Assembly: GCA_963971575.1 (NCBI GenBank)
Contig: OZ020624.1
Location: 14,911,249-14,975,248, forward strand
Direction of reading: 5' to 3'
DNA: 64,000 bases
Source: Liopterus haemorrhoidalis
Taxonomy: Eukaryota > Arthropoda > Insecta > Coleoptera > Dytiscidae
This document shows positions 26,110 to 35,226 of the stretch, one piece after another. Position numbers and translations under genes: made by a program. The notes below the pieces were generated by a model that had not been told where the DNA came from, searched no databases, and worked only from the letters and a program-made list of their open reading frames with translations. The stretch's first letter is position 1. Each line of letters opens with the position of its first letter.

Positions 26110-26448
26110 AGTAGTATACTTGTGCTATTCCTGTGACACATTGGACTTTGGACCGTGGTCATCCGCATGTCGAGATTACGGGGTTTCACTTGACCTTGGA
26201 AGAGTCTTCCAAGGTCATGGGGTTCCACTTGACCTTGGAAGAGTTTTTCAAGGTCATGGGGTCCGACTTGACCTTGGAAGAGTTTTTCAAGGTCATGGGG
26301 TCCGACTTGACCTTGGGAGTGTCTTTCAAGGTCACCAGTTACAAGAAGTGCCCCAGGAGGTGCTGGAGAAGTCGCGGACAGCATCCCCATAGAGACAGCT
26401 GAAGAAGGTCAAAGGTCGTTGCCTAAGAGGTTCTAAACAGGCGGTTCC
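26110..26448. repeat. Maverick outer terminal inverted repeat, left
   Basis: 339 bp, nearly identical to the reverse complement of 43103-43441. It contains four 39-bp tandem units at 26180-26335; each unit carries GACCTTGGAAGAGT...CAAGGTC, which folds back on itself. Small open frames across this repeat on both strands are artefacts. Confidence 0.92.
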
Positions 26449-26690
26449 GAGCGCGCTGAATTCAAAAAAGGTCTTAACATTTCATCTAGAAATGTATGAG
26501 CGCGCGAAATTCAAAAATGTCTTAGAGTACACGTAAGGCTAGGCGTATAGTGAAAGCTGTTGCTGGTAACTGGATTATCCTTATGTTATCAATGATACCT
26601 CGTACAGTAAAGGCTGGCGCTGATTTCACAGAGTTGACTGCCAGCGCAAACCAGCGTCAGTAACAAGCAACAAGCTTTCACTATACGCCT
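26449..26690. other. Left subterminal spacer of the Maverick
   Basis: Not matched at the right end. It includes a MITE-like insertion at 26539-26692 and two GCGCGC-bearing direct repeats (GAGCGCGCTGAATTCAAAAA and GAGCGCGCGAAATTCAAAAA). No gene seen. Confidence 0.6.
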
Positions 26691-26692
26691 AG
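26539..26692. mobile_element. 154-bp MITE-like inverted-repeat element
   Basis: CTAGGCGTATAGTGAAAGCT at 26539-26558 is the exact inverse of AGCTTTCACTATACGCCTAG at 26673-26692, with weaker pairing continuing inward (GTTGCTGGTAAC). It is absent from the right end of the Maverick. The target duplication is unclear because the ends CTAG are palindromic. Confidence 0.65.
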
Positions 26693-26834
26693 ACCGTGTG
26701 AACTTCTTTTAACAGGCTGTTATTTTTTCCTTTTCTGCATAATTAGGGTCATTGAATAAAACATAGTTTTTATATTTTTCACATGTGAATTTATTGAACA
26801 CATAAAAATATACAAATATATCATTTCACACTTT
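26691..26834. repeat. Maverick inner terminal inverted repeat, left
   Basis: About 144 bp, from AGACC.TGTGAAC to CACACTTTT, with close inverse similarity to 42827-42971. It is separated from the outer repeat by spacers that differ at the two ends. Confidence 0.8.
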
Positions 26835-26978
26835 TTTAGTCGTCTCGATTGATCAGGATAGGTACAGAGAGGGTGGTGAATAAAATAGCGAATAATTTAA
26901 AATATTCAATTTTAATTTTTTTAAATATAAAATATAAATATTCAATTTTAATTTTTTTAAATATAAAATATAATTTTT

Positions 26979-27149
26979 TTATTTGTTTTTATTATTTTCT
27001 TTATTGCGGCTGAAAAAACTGCTGCATACATGTTTTTTCTTCCATGATTCCCTAAAGAATCGCATCGCCCCACAAGGAAAGCAGATTTGTTCGTCTTCTT
27101 CCGCCTCGCCCCCACATTCGGAACATTTATTTTTTATTGGAATTGGCAT
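26979..27149 (-). CDS. Small zinc-ribbon protein, 56 aa
   Basis: Minus-strand frame from ATG at 27149 to TAA at 26979, too short for ordinary ORF cut-offs. It has two CxxC pairs, CSEC (residues 9-12) and CFPC (23-26), ten residues apart, and then a basic, Lys/Asn-rich tail. This is the layout of a small zinc ribbon. It lies just downstream of the polymerase gene on the same strand and inside the left inner region of the Maverick. Function unknown; a role in transcription or DNA binding is only a guess. It could also be a chance frame, but the paired CxxC motifs argue against that. Confidence 0.55.
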   Translation of the reverse strand: MPIPIKNKCSECGGEAEEDEQICFPCGAMRFFRESWKKKHVCSSFFSRNKENNKNK

Positions 27150-27479
27150 TTTCTGTAAAAATAACGCATATGAAAATTATTGAAAATTCTTACATAATGT
27201 TAATGATGAAGGACCTTTTTTACTGTTGGTAGTTTGTTAAATCTTCTTTACAGTTTCCAAACTGAGATGAGATTAACTTCTTGTGATCATTCCATGTTCC
27301 AATTTCCATTCATTGTAATGCAATGTTTTTTTTTCAATGTTTCAAATATTGTTGTTGAATACATCGAATGTAATTGAAACTCAATACAGTCAATAAAATG
27401 ACACATCAGAAATTTGATATAGACATGTTATATCAAAATAATATTTTTGATAAATTAATAAAACTTGAGAAGAAGATTT
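27150..27479. other. AT-rich gap between the zinc-ribbon frame and polB
   Basis: About 330 bp of AT-rich sequence holding the 3' end region of polB. No further gene or repeat is recognised. Confidence 0.5.
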
Positions 27480-30400
27480 TTAAATATAACCCCATGGAAC
27501 AGTATCCGTTGTGATGTAATTTACTATTCTTTTGTCATCATTTGGACTTAAAACCACCTTGTTTTGCCCTATCGTGTAAACGTCATGTTTGAAAGATCTA
27601 ATAGAATTTTGTTCATTGCTGAAAACGGTATTATTGAATAAACATTCATAATAATTTTGAAATGATATATGTTTTAAGGAAGTGGTTTTAATTCCCTTTG
27701 CTTTTTTTGTAATTTTTTCATTCGTCCCATCCTCATTCAATACTTTTAAAGCATACATCTTAGATCTTAGACCGATAAATTCAGTCATAAGTTTACCTAA
27801 ATTTTCATCTTTCATAAGACCTAAGACTTTTTTATTTTTTAAAGGTATATTATATGTATTGTTAGGAGGATATTCAGAAGTATCAAATTTTTCTATGTCT
27901 AATCTTATATGTTTATAAATATCATCATCGAAAAAATGATATATAAACGAATCCGTATCTGAATATAATAATTTAACTTTATCTTGAAATTTTTCTTTAA
28001 TGTAGTTATAATGAAAGTCGTACATTATAATTTTGGAAAGATCTAAAATGGTAAAACCTACAAATATGGGTTTGTTAAATTTAATATTTAATCTTCTAAG
28101 TTCAATGATAACTAAATCTTTATCAAATATTGTGAGATTGTAAAAATTCGGTCGTGCAATTAATGCTCTTGCGCCTATTCTACCCTCCCACTTAGTAACC
28201 AGTTTCATATCTCGATACTTCCGCACATTCTCCATCGTTTTTCCAAAAACCGCATTATTTAAAAGTTTATAAAAATTTTTTTCGAATTCATTTTTTGATT
28301 GCTGTCTAAGCTTTGTATTTAGCTCTATGTATGACTTCATCCAGCAAGATTGTCTGAATTTTAGTATTCTATGAATTTTACTCAATTTTAAACCTAATTT
28401 TAAAGCCTGTTTTAAATTACGATAGTGAATTATATATTTCTTTTTATCGTAAAGTGTAGTCAGCAATTTAGGAATTTTTTGTGTTGATATTGGTGGCACC
28501 ATACTTTGCGGACATAAAGGCAAATCTTTATGTGCCTCAAATAGTTCTTGTGGGTAATCAAGATCCACTTCCAATATGTAACCGTATTCTGAATCATCAG
28601 GCACAGTATGAATGTTCACTGAATAAATCTCTTCAACCCACTCAAAATCACCTGTGGGCAAGGGCATGGACATAGCTACCCCATAGAGATTGTTCACGTC
28701 AAAATACATAAGAAATGAAGATGGTTTCTGAGGATCATAATCATTACCCATGTATTTATTGTTTGCTTTGCCATAACGATTCGAACATTGTGATATACCA
28801 CCTCTAATACCTGATTCAATGAACAAAATCATATCAATATCTGTTAATAATTCCAATTTAACATTTGAAATTTTCAAACAACAATCATAAGCAAGACCGG
28901 GTGCTGTATAATAATGAAGAGCGTCTAATTTGTATGTTTTAAGACAGGTCTCTCTAAAATTTTCGAATACATCAGCCAGAAGTAAAACATCTGTTTTAAG
29001 ATAGAGTTCAGCATATTCTTGTAAATTTTGAATTTTAAAAATTTGCCAAACTTTAATAGCGTGTTTGTAATCTTCCTCGGTTATGTCATTATCATTTAGA
29101 TTGCTGTAAAAATTTTGAATTGTTGGTAGCTCGGTTTCTTTCAATTTATCCCAACTATCTAAATAATCATATGGGAAAACACCTTTTCTTTGCAACAGTT
29201 CAAATTCAGACATGTTTGAACTATGAGCTAAAGTGATAGTTTTAGATTCCTTTTCTAAATATGAGCTTAATTTATCAAGACTGCTAGCCATAAATCGAAA
29301 TGAATCCAAAAATCTAAAATGAACTTTTGTATCATGAATTTCTTTCGTGAATGAAATATATTTTTCTTTGGTGACTGGTAGTAATTTCATTGCACCCTGT
29401 ATTTCAGTACTCAACGCTTTTATGATAAAATGACTATCATAACCAGATAAATTATGGAATATTACTGGTACAGTATATGCATATGTATCTTTATAATTTA
29501 AGTTACAGTGATTGTGAGAAGGTCCTCTATATTCCCCACTGAAATGGTTATGATCTTTAATCTTTATTTGATGTTGAGCAATGGGTTCGCTACATATATG
29601 ACAATGGGTGGATCTATTGTGTTCTTGTTCCTGAAGGTTGTTTAATGCTTTCATAGGTTTAGGATTAGAAAAAAAAATATCTAATTTGAAAGCAATTTCT
29701 TGTAATTTAAAAACAAACCATTTGATACAATCCTCTCCGGTATATAATTCAAATTTTGATAAATTTTTATCATGTTCACATTTTAAATAAAAAGCGATAC
29801 TAAATGGAACATGTTTTTGATATTTATATGTTCGTTCAGTCGGTTCAGGATCTTTGTATTTCTCTAGAATACTTTCCATATCTGCATATATTACAAAAGG
29901 TATTTTTTCAGCATTTTTATAATTTTTAAATTTGATTATTTTTTCATCTTTAGACGGTAAAGTGATTCTAGATTTATTCATTTGTTTACAAGTAAACATA
30001 TGCGCATTTAATCTTAATTTACTTGAAAAATGGTTTAAACATCTGTCACAGAAGTAGTTCGTATGACCCCTATTACCAATTTGAGCATTTAACAACCCTG
30101 ATAAATTTTGAATTAAAGCAAAGTGGTAAATTATTTCCGATTTAATTTCATCTATATCTAGACCATCAGTTAAATGATCATTACTATCATTATTATTATT
30201 ATAATTTGAGGAACGTAACATTAACAAGTTAATTTTTTGCAAAAAATCATTTTCGCTTAAATATACTGGTACAATATGCATTATTTGTTTTTTCTCATCA
30301 GGTTGCAAAGTAAAAATGTTTATAGATAGATTATTCATTTTTTCAAATATTGGAACATCTTTAATTTGAATAGGAAAATTAATCCCATCATATTTTAAAA

Positions 30401-31235
30401 CTGAGCTAAAATGAGGATATGAACTGACTCGACACGGATTTTGCCGATGAGGATCACAAGGATGAAGAGCAGCTGTTACACACCATAAAAAACAAAACAT
30501 ATCTGAATTTTGAATATTTAAAACAGCTTTACTATTTTGAATTTTTCTAGGCATTTTAATGAAACTTGATTTTTTTTTCCCGCTTATTCTTATAGGATCA
30601 CAATAATTAATATTTACTTTTAGTTCTAAAATTTCAAGTAATGCTAAACCTGATCCCATTTCCTGAAATTCTTCTAATTTTGTTAACAATTTATCTTTAA
30701 TATTAATTTCATAAAAAATTTTTAAATTTGTACCTCGACTAATTTCTTTATTACTTGTCACAAAATGTTTAATAGACGTTTCTTCCGTTTGCGGTTTTAT
30801 AAAGTTACCAACAAACACGACGTTTACTTTCAATAATGCCTGTTTTTTTAAAATTTTATTAATGTGAATAGCGAAAACTTTATACGATTTATTAAAAAAA
30901 TCTACTGGATCTTTAATTTTCAAATTTATTATGGCTCCAGTTTGAACTCTACTTTGGAAACATGATTCAATATTACACCACATTAATTCTTTTTTATTAT
31001 TTTCATTTTTTTTTACCCTTATTTTTTCTCTAAAAGTTTTAAATAAGGTCAAACATGATTCTAATTTTAATTTTGTTGGATGATTTTGACTTGTTTCTTT
31101 CAATGTATTTCTAATCAAGCGAATATTTCTATTTATGAGTTTACCCCATTTATTATAATCTTCTTCGGTTTTTATTAACTTACCAGCCCTTTCAACAATT
31201 TTCATCATTTTATTGACCAATGTTGTGATATCCAT
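27480..31235 (-). CDS. POLB: Protein-primed family B DNA polymerase (Maverick)
   Basis: 1251 aa, the replicative polymerase of the element, expected to copy the linear DNA with a protein primer. Visible motifs: exonuclease ExoI with D452 and E454 (YADMES), ExoII at D600 (SGYD), ExoIII Y745-D749 (YLKTDV); polymerase motif A D846 (FDVNNLYG), motif B K990-N994-FG, motif C YSDTDS with D1093 and D1095. A C2H2/C-type zinc finger (C396, C399, H412, C416) precedes ExoI. An HNH-like cluster (C545, C548, D561-H562, H576-C577), resembling recombination endonuclease VII, lies between ExoI and ExoII. The conserved N-terminal segment around residues 246-275 (CFLWCV...HPC) is also seen in insect Maverick polymerases. 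All catalytic residues are present and the frame is open, so the gene looks functional. The start is the first ATG in the frame. Confidence 0.95.
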   Translation of the reverse strand: MDITTLVNKMMKIVERAGKLIKTEEDYNKWGKLINRNIRLIRNTLKETSQNHPTKLKLESCLTLFKTFREKIRVKKNENNKKELMWCNIESCFQSRVQTGAIINLKIKDPVDFFNKSYKVFAIHINKILKKQALLKVNVVFVGNFIKPQTEETSIKHFVTSNKEISRGTNLKIFYEINIKDKLLTKLEEFQEMGSGLALLEILELKVNINYCDPIRISGKKKSSFIKMPRKIQNSKAVLNIQNSDMFCFLWCVTAALHPCDPHRQNPCRVSSYPHFSSVLKYDGINFPIQIKDVPIFEKMNNLSINIFTLQPDEKKQIMHIVPVYLSENDFLQKINLLMLRSSNYNNNNDSNDHLTDGLDIDEIKSEIIYHFALIQNLSGLLNAQIGNRGHTNYFCDRCLNHFSSKLRLNAHMFTCKQMNKSRITLPSKDEKIIKFKNYKNAEKIPFVIYADMESILEKYKDPEPTERTYKYQKHVPFSIAFYLKCEHDKNLSKFELYTGEDCIKWFVFKLQEIAFKLDIFFSNPKPMKALNNLQEQEHNRSTHCHICSEPIAQHQIKIKDHNHFSGEYRGPSHNHCNLNYKDTYAYTVPVIFHNLSGYDSHFIIKALSTEIQGAMKLLPVTKEKYISFTKEIHDTKVHFRFLDSFRFMASSLDKLSSYLEKESKTITLAHSSNMSEFELLQRKGVFPYDYLDSWDKLKETELPTIQNFYSNLNDNDITEEDYKHAIKVWQIFKIQNLQEYAELYLKTDVLLLADVFENFRETCLKTYKLDALHYYTAPGLAYDCCLKISNVKLELLTDIDMILFIESGIRGGISQCSNRYGKANNKYMGNDYDPQKPSSFLMYFDVNNLYGVAMSMPLPTGDFEWVEEIYSVNIHTVPDDSEYGYILEVDLDYPQELFEAHKDLPLCPQSMVPPISTQKIPKLLTTLYDKKKYIIHYRNLKQALKLGLKLSKIHRILKFRQSCWMKSYIELNTKLRQQSKNEFEKNFYKLLNNAVFGKTMENVRKYRDMKLVTKWEGRIGARALIARPNFYNLTIFDKDLVIIELRRLNIKFNKPIFVGFTILDLSKIIMYDFHYNYIKEKFQDKVKLLYSDTDSFIYHFFDDDIYKHIRLDIEKFDTSEYPPNNTYNIPLKNKKVLGLMKDENLGKLMTEFIGLRSKMYALKVLNEDGTNEKITKKAKGIKTTSLKHISFQNYYECLFNNTVFSNEQNSIRSFKHDVYTIGQNKVVLSPNDDKRIVNYITTDTVPWGYI

Positions 31236-31342
31236 TACTTTATTCTGGATAATGCTTTAAGAATAATATGAATTAGTGAAATGAGAATTGATTTATCGTT
31301 AAAATACTAAATATTATATATATATATATATATTTAAAAAAC
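31236..31342. other. Short gap upstream of polB with TA microsatellite
   Basis: Contains a (TA)n run at about 31316-31333. A promoter for polB may lie here, but no clear motif decides it. Confidence 0.4.
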
Positions 31343-31777
31343 TCAATTTGAAATATTTTTAAAATTATGACATTTTATACATGTATTTAACATAAATACT
31401 AAATATAAATTTTGATTGCATGTTATGCATTTGTGTGTATTTTTTATTAATTCATAATTTAATATATATTCAGAATATGACATTGTTTTATGAATGCTTT
31501 GTTGTAAAAAATGGTCCATCTCATCCGGATTTATACAGTTGAAACAAAGAGGGTCAGTAAAATTAATAGTGTCTAAAAGATGATTAGTGATGATGCAGAC
31601 ACGTTGATCTGTTCCAAAATAACATTTTTGTTCTTGTAAATCGCTAGTGTTATCCGAATCACTATTGTAATCGCTATGAATATCTTGTATTCGTTCTTCA
31701 ATTATGCGTTGTTGATTTTGTTCATTCCATAACATCACCATTTCTTCTTCATTATCACTTGATTCGGAATCACTCAT
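31343..31777 (-). CDS. Zinc-binding protein with acidic N-terminus, 144 aa
   Basis: Not a recognised family. The first 60 residues are rich in Asp, Glu and Ser. The C-terminal part has a C-x2-C-x12-C-x2-C cluster (CITC ... CIKC) and an earlier CFNC pair. The same spacing occurs in the neighbouring 191-aa protein at 31840-32415 (CYFC ... CLFC), so the two are probably diverged duplicates. It lies directly upstream of polB on the same strand. A transcription or DNA-binding role would fit a zinc ribbon, but nothing in the sequence proves it. Confidence 0.7.
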   Translation of the reverse strand: MSDSESSDNEEEMVMLWNEQNQQRIIEERIQDIHSDYNSDSDNTSDLQEQKCYFGTDQRVCIITNHLLDTINFTDPLCFNCINPDEMDHFLQQSIHKTMSYSEYILNYELIKNTHKCITCNQNLYLVFMLNTCIKCHNFKNISN

Positions 31778-31839
31778 ATCTATATACCAATTATAAATTA
31801 GATTTCATGTACTTATTTCAAATACAAGCTTTGACTTAA

Positions 31840-32415
31840 TTAAAATAACTCGCTGTCATTATCACTGTCTAAAATTTCATTACAATATAAAAACTTGTAA
31901 CAGAATAAACAATTAGAATAATTATTCCAAATAAATAACTGAATTTCACAAAAATAGCAATAATTGGATTTATTTAACAAAAATTGAGGTATATCCTCAT
32001 CCAGTACTGTTTGATGTTCCTTTCCAATTGGTGTTATATTATTAGACAAGCATACAGTATTAAAACAACATTTATAAACACAATTCCTACAAACGTAACG
32101 TGTGTAAAAACCATCCACACATATATAGGAAATAATTTTATATTTTTCCTGATTATAAACGTGGTTTTCATTATCTGCATTAAAAAGAGAATATAAATTT
32201 ATAAGAAATCTTTCATTACAATTAGTTAAATAATCGTGAGCTATTTTATAAGTTAAAGCTTTGTCATCAATTAAATTTTTAAAAATTCTTGACTGTAAGT
32301 CTATTGCTATGATTGATATTAATGATGAATCAATGTCTAAATACATGGGTGATGTATAGGTATTTTGATTTTCATAACTATTTTTAATTTTATAAATATT
32401 CTTTATGTAACACAC
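31840..32415 (-). CDS. Cys-rich zinc-binding protein, 191 aa
   Basis: Not a recognised family. It has CRNC and CC pairs in the middle and a C-terminal C-x2-C-x12-C-x2-C cluster with the same spacing as the 144-aa neighbour, followed by an acidic tail (DSDNDSELF). It starts at ATG 32415, next to the intergenic region with large inverted repeats at 32650-32784. The gene at 32961 is transcribed divergently from the same region. Likely a small regulatory or nucleic-acid-binding protein, by inference only. Confidence 0.7.
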   Translation of the reverse strand: MCYIKNIYKIKNSYENQNTYTSPMYLDIDSSLISIIAIDLQSRIFKNLIDDKALTYKIAHDYLTNCNERFLINLYSLFNADNENHVYNQEKYKIISYICVDGFYTRYVCRNCVYKCCFNTVCLSNNITPIGKEHQTVLDEDIPQFLLNKSNYCYFCEIQLFIWNNYSNCLFCYKFLYCNEILDSDNDSELF

Positions 32416-32649
32416 TAAAATAAAAAATATATAATATTTAGTATGGAAAATAACGATAAATTAAAATATACTTACTCTTAAATATTTCAACGTAACGTAC
32501 TCGTAACAACGTAAATATATTCAATGGAATAAATCTGTTAATTAATGATTGAAAATACTTGCAAGTGCATTTATATACCTAAAGATATCTATTGACGTCA
32601 CAATATAATTACACGGCAATTAAAATAATTACTGTGATAAATATGTACT

Positions 32650-32784
32650 ATTTTTGAAAAACATGAAATGCAATAAAAATTATGCATGATAGGTAATTTT
32701 TATTGCATTGTCATGTCTTTCAAAAATAACTACTGTGATAAATAGATATTATTTTTGAAAGACATGGCAATGCAATAAAAATTA
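32650..32784. repeat. Alternating inverted repeats in the divergent intergenic region
   Basis: Arm 32694-32729 pairs with 32749-32784 (36 nt, one mismatch, 19-nt loop). A third copy of the right-hand arm lies at about 32650-32684 and could pair with the same left arm. The phrase ACTGTGATAA recurs at about 32631, 32731 and 32837. Located between divergent genes, it may act in transcription or replication (inference). Confidence 0.75.
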
Positions 32785-32906
32785 TGCATGACATGGAAAT
32801 TTTTTAGTTTTATGTACCTAATTAAAAATAATTACTGTGATAACTTTGAAAAATAATAACATGAAAACGCTATAACAATTATGTATGATAAAGCAAAATT
32901 TTTAGC

Positions 32907-32915
32907 TATATAAAG
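32907..32915 (+). promoter_or_regulatory. TATA box of the two-exon gene
   Basis: TATATAAAG, with an initiator-like ATCAG about 40 bp downstream (32947-32951) and the ATG at 32961. Confidence 0.55.
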
Positions 32916-32960
32916 TCTCCAATTTAAAACAAAATTTAATAGTAACATCAGCGTTCAACA

Positions 32961-33735
32961 ATGGCGACTGTGCCCAGTACAATAATCGTAGTCAGCAAAG
33001 ATCCTGCAGCTCTCCCGATAAATATGCTATGTGTTATAGCAAAACAGTTATTCAGGTAAGTTTTTTTTTTTTTTAAAATACTATCTCCATTCCACAATAA
33101 GTGAGCTGTTTTCATTTTTATTGAAATTTATTGAACTTCACTTAAACCACTGGTTAATTTGTTTAGTTTATAATTGTACTTAATTAATGTGTAGTTGTAT
33201 CAGAATATTTCCTTAAAAATGTTTCCATTTTTGAAGTTCTTAATTTAGCTCACTTATTTTGGAATTTTTAAATAGGTTTAATAGCTCACTTATTGTGGAA
33301 CGGTGGTAGTATTAATTAATATTTCATGTTGTTAAATATTTTTATAGATATGGAGTAAAGGAATTTAAACAATACGAAAACAAACTTTCGATCAAGTTAA
33401 CCTACACACCACGGCTTGACAGACTGAATGAAAAATTTGGGAATCTACCAGTGAAATATTTAACGGTGTGTGTCGCTAACGATGAGGAGTTGACACTATT
33501 GGAAGCCGCTCTCCGGAGGTTCACCTTCGGGGCGTCCACCCCTGATGAGGTCCTCGATGAGGCAGAGATAGCGACCACATTACTACCACCTCTATCAGCA
33601 CCGGTGCAGAGGAACGGGGGAAGGAAGCGACCAATAGCGGCAGTATCAGGAGCATCAACCTCAAAAGAACGGTTTAAGAAAAAACTGTTTGAAGAAACTT
33701 TTGGGGAGGAATATATTGAAGAAATTATGGACTAA
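32961..33735 (+). CDS. Two-exon Maverick gene, 160-aa protein
   Basis: Exon 1 is 32961-33055 (ATG, ending TTCAG), intron 33056-33347, exon 2 33348-33735. The donor is GTAAGT-like with a following T tract; the acceptor is TTTTTATAG. Joining keeps the frame exactly, and the second exon runs open through 33451 to the stop at 33733-33735. The product starts MATVPST and ends with a charged helix-like tail (KERFKKKLFEETFGEE). No family is recognised. It is transcribed away from the zinc-ribbon genes, downstream of a TATA box. Exon 2 is more GC-rich than the rest of the element, which may mark a captured host gene, but that is a guess. Confidence 0.65.
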
Positions 33736-33829
33736 ATATTAATGAGTACTTTGTTTTTATTTTTCTTTCCTTGCAATATAATTACAATTGTAACAATACA
33801 TAATAAATAATATACAGTTAACAATTTTT

Positions 33830-35053
33830 TTATTTAAACTTAATTGTTGCCATAGATTCATTTCCACCTTGGACGACATTCATTTCAAAAATTTTTAATT
33901 TACGTTTTAAAATTTTGTTATTATTAAGTTCTGAAAATATTATTCCATCTTTATTTTTGTTATCTGGTAAATTGGTATCTAGCGAATTATTTAAATTTTT
34001 AACGCCTTGAAATATTAATGCGTCTTCATTTATCAGATCCTCATTGAAGCTAAATTTACTTGAACCTGAACCTTCCATTCGATTGTTAGTAAACTGAATA
34101 ATATTCTGTGGTTCATTCAATTTTTTATTATGAATTTTGGTGGTACTTTCAACATTTTTAGCATCGCTATCAATGTTAAATTTATGTTTAAAATCGCTAG
34201 ATGTACTCGATTTTATTGGTATATTCCCCACATCAAGACCATTAAAAAATGGACCTAGCGAATTATTTAAATTTTTAACGTCTTGAAATATTAATGCGTC
34301 TTCATTTATCAGATCCTCATTGAAGCTAAATTTACTTGAACCTGAACCTTCCATTCGATTGTTAGTAAACTGAATAATATTCTGTGGTTCATTCAATTTT
34401 TTATTATGAATTTTGGTGGTACTTTCAACATTTTTAGCATCGCTATCAATGTTAAATTTATGTTCAAAATCGCTAGATGTACTCGATTTTATTGGTATAT
34501 TCCCCACATCAAGACCATTAATAAATGGACCTAGCGAATTATTTAAATTTTTAACGTCTTGAAATATTAATGCGTCTTCATTTATCAGATCCTCATTGAA
34601 GCTAAATTTACTTGAACCTGAACCTTCCATTCGATTGTTAGTAAACTGAATAATATTCTGTGGTTCATTCAATTTTTTATTATGAATTTTGGTGGTACTT
34701 TCAACATTTTTAGCATCGCTATCAATGTTAAATTTATGTTCAAAATCGCTAGATGTACTCGATTCTATTGGTATATTCCCCACATCAAGTCCATTAATAA
34801 ATGGACAATTTGCTGACCAGTACCAATGCTCTTTTGAAGGGTTGTCCCCATCTTTCCAACGACCAATTTCAATTCTGCAGAAATGGCAGCGAACAGTGTC
34901 CTCCACGTTGTAATAATAAAATCCGTATCTTGCTAAATCGCGTGGATGTACATAATCACAAGGCCAATTTTCAAACGTCTTAAGTCTGTTTTCTTCGTTT
35001 TTCATTTTTACCTTTCTTGTTTCACGGTTGTCATGACAAGTTATCCGCCACAA
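33830..35053 (-). CDS. BIR-domain (IAP-like) protein with three 92-aa repeats
   Basis: Up to 407 aa. A single baculoviral IAP repeat spans about residues 23-87: the fold residues RLKTFENWP and GFYYY are followed by zinc ligands C56, C59, H76 and C83, and by GD.P..EHWYW. This matches the BIR consensus. IAP proteins bind caspases or IAP antagonists and limit apoptosis. After the domain come three near-identical copies of a 92-aa segment (276-bp units at 33979-34806) rich in Asn, Ser and Asp, probably disordered. No RING finger is seen. The start may be M1 (35053) or M17 (35005), since BIR begins at residue 23. An accessory, possibly anti-apoptotic gene of the Maverick. Confidence 0.85.
   Translation of the reverse strand: MWRITCHDNRETRKVKMKNEENRLKTFENWPCDYVHPRDLARYGFYYYNVEDTVRCHFCRIEIGRWKDGDNPSKEHWYWSANCPFINGLDVGNIPIESSTSSDFEHKFNIDSDAKNVESTTKIHNKKLNEPQNIIQFTNNRMEGSGSSKFSFNEDLINEDALIFQDVKNLNNSLGPFINGLDVGNIPIKSSTSSDFEHKFNIDSDAKNVESTTKIHNKKLNEPQNIIQFTNNRMEGSGSSKFSFNEDLINEDALIFQDVKNLNNSLGPFFNGLDVGNIPIKSSTSSDFKHKFNIDSDAKNVESTTKIHNKKLNEPQNIIQFTNNRMEGSGSSKFSFNEDLINEDALIFQGVKNLNNSLDTNLPDNKNKDGIIFSELNNNKILKRKLKIFEMNVVQGGNESMATIKFK
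33979..34806. repeat. Three 276-bp tandem repeats inside the BIR gene
   Basis: Units start at 33979, 34255 and 34531, in frame (92 codons), and differ by a handful of bases. The unit border falls in the last residues of the BIR domain (PFINGLDVG), so the duplicated segment includes the BIR edge. Confidence 0.92.
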
Positions 35054-35226
35054 CTAATTCAAGAAATATGCTCATTGCGTCTCTTATATACAACTCCCCA
35101 CCAGCATTTTATTTATCGATAAAATATTGTAAGGAACATGGTGATTTAAAATGAAAAGTTATTTTAATGTTAATAAATATTTATTAATTTAAAAATTGAT
35201 ATAATTAATACATAAAAATATACATA

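Noticed and set aside
26100..26402. Frames of 89-96 aa on both strands in the Maverick terminal repeats (also 43149-43502)
   Set aside because: They are made by the 39-bp tandem units in a multiple-of-three period; the same DNA is open in several frames.
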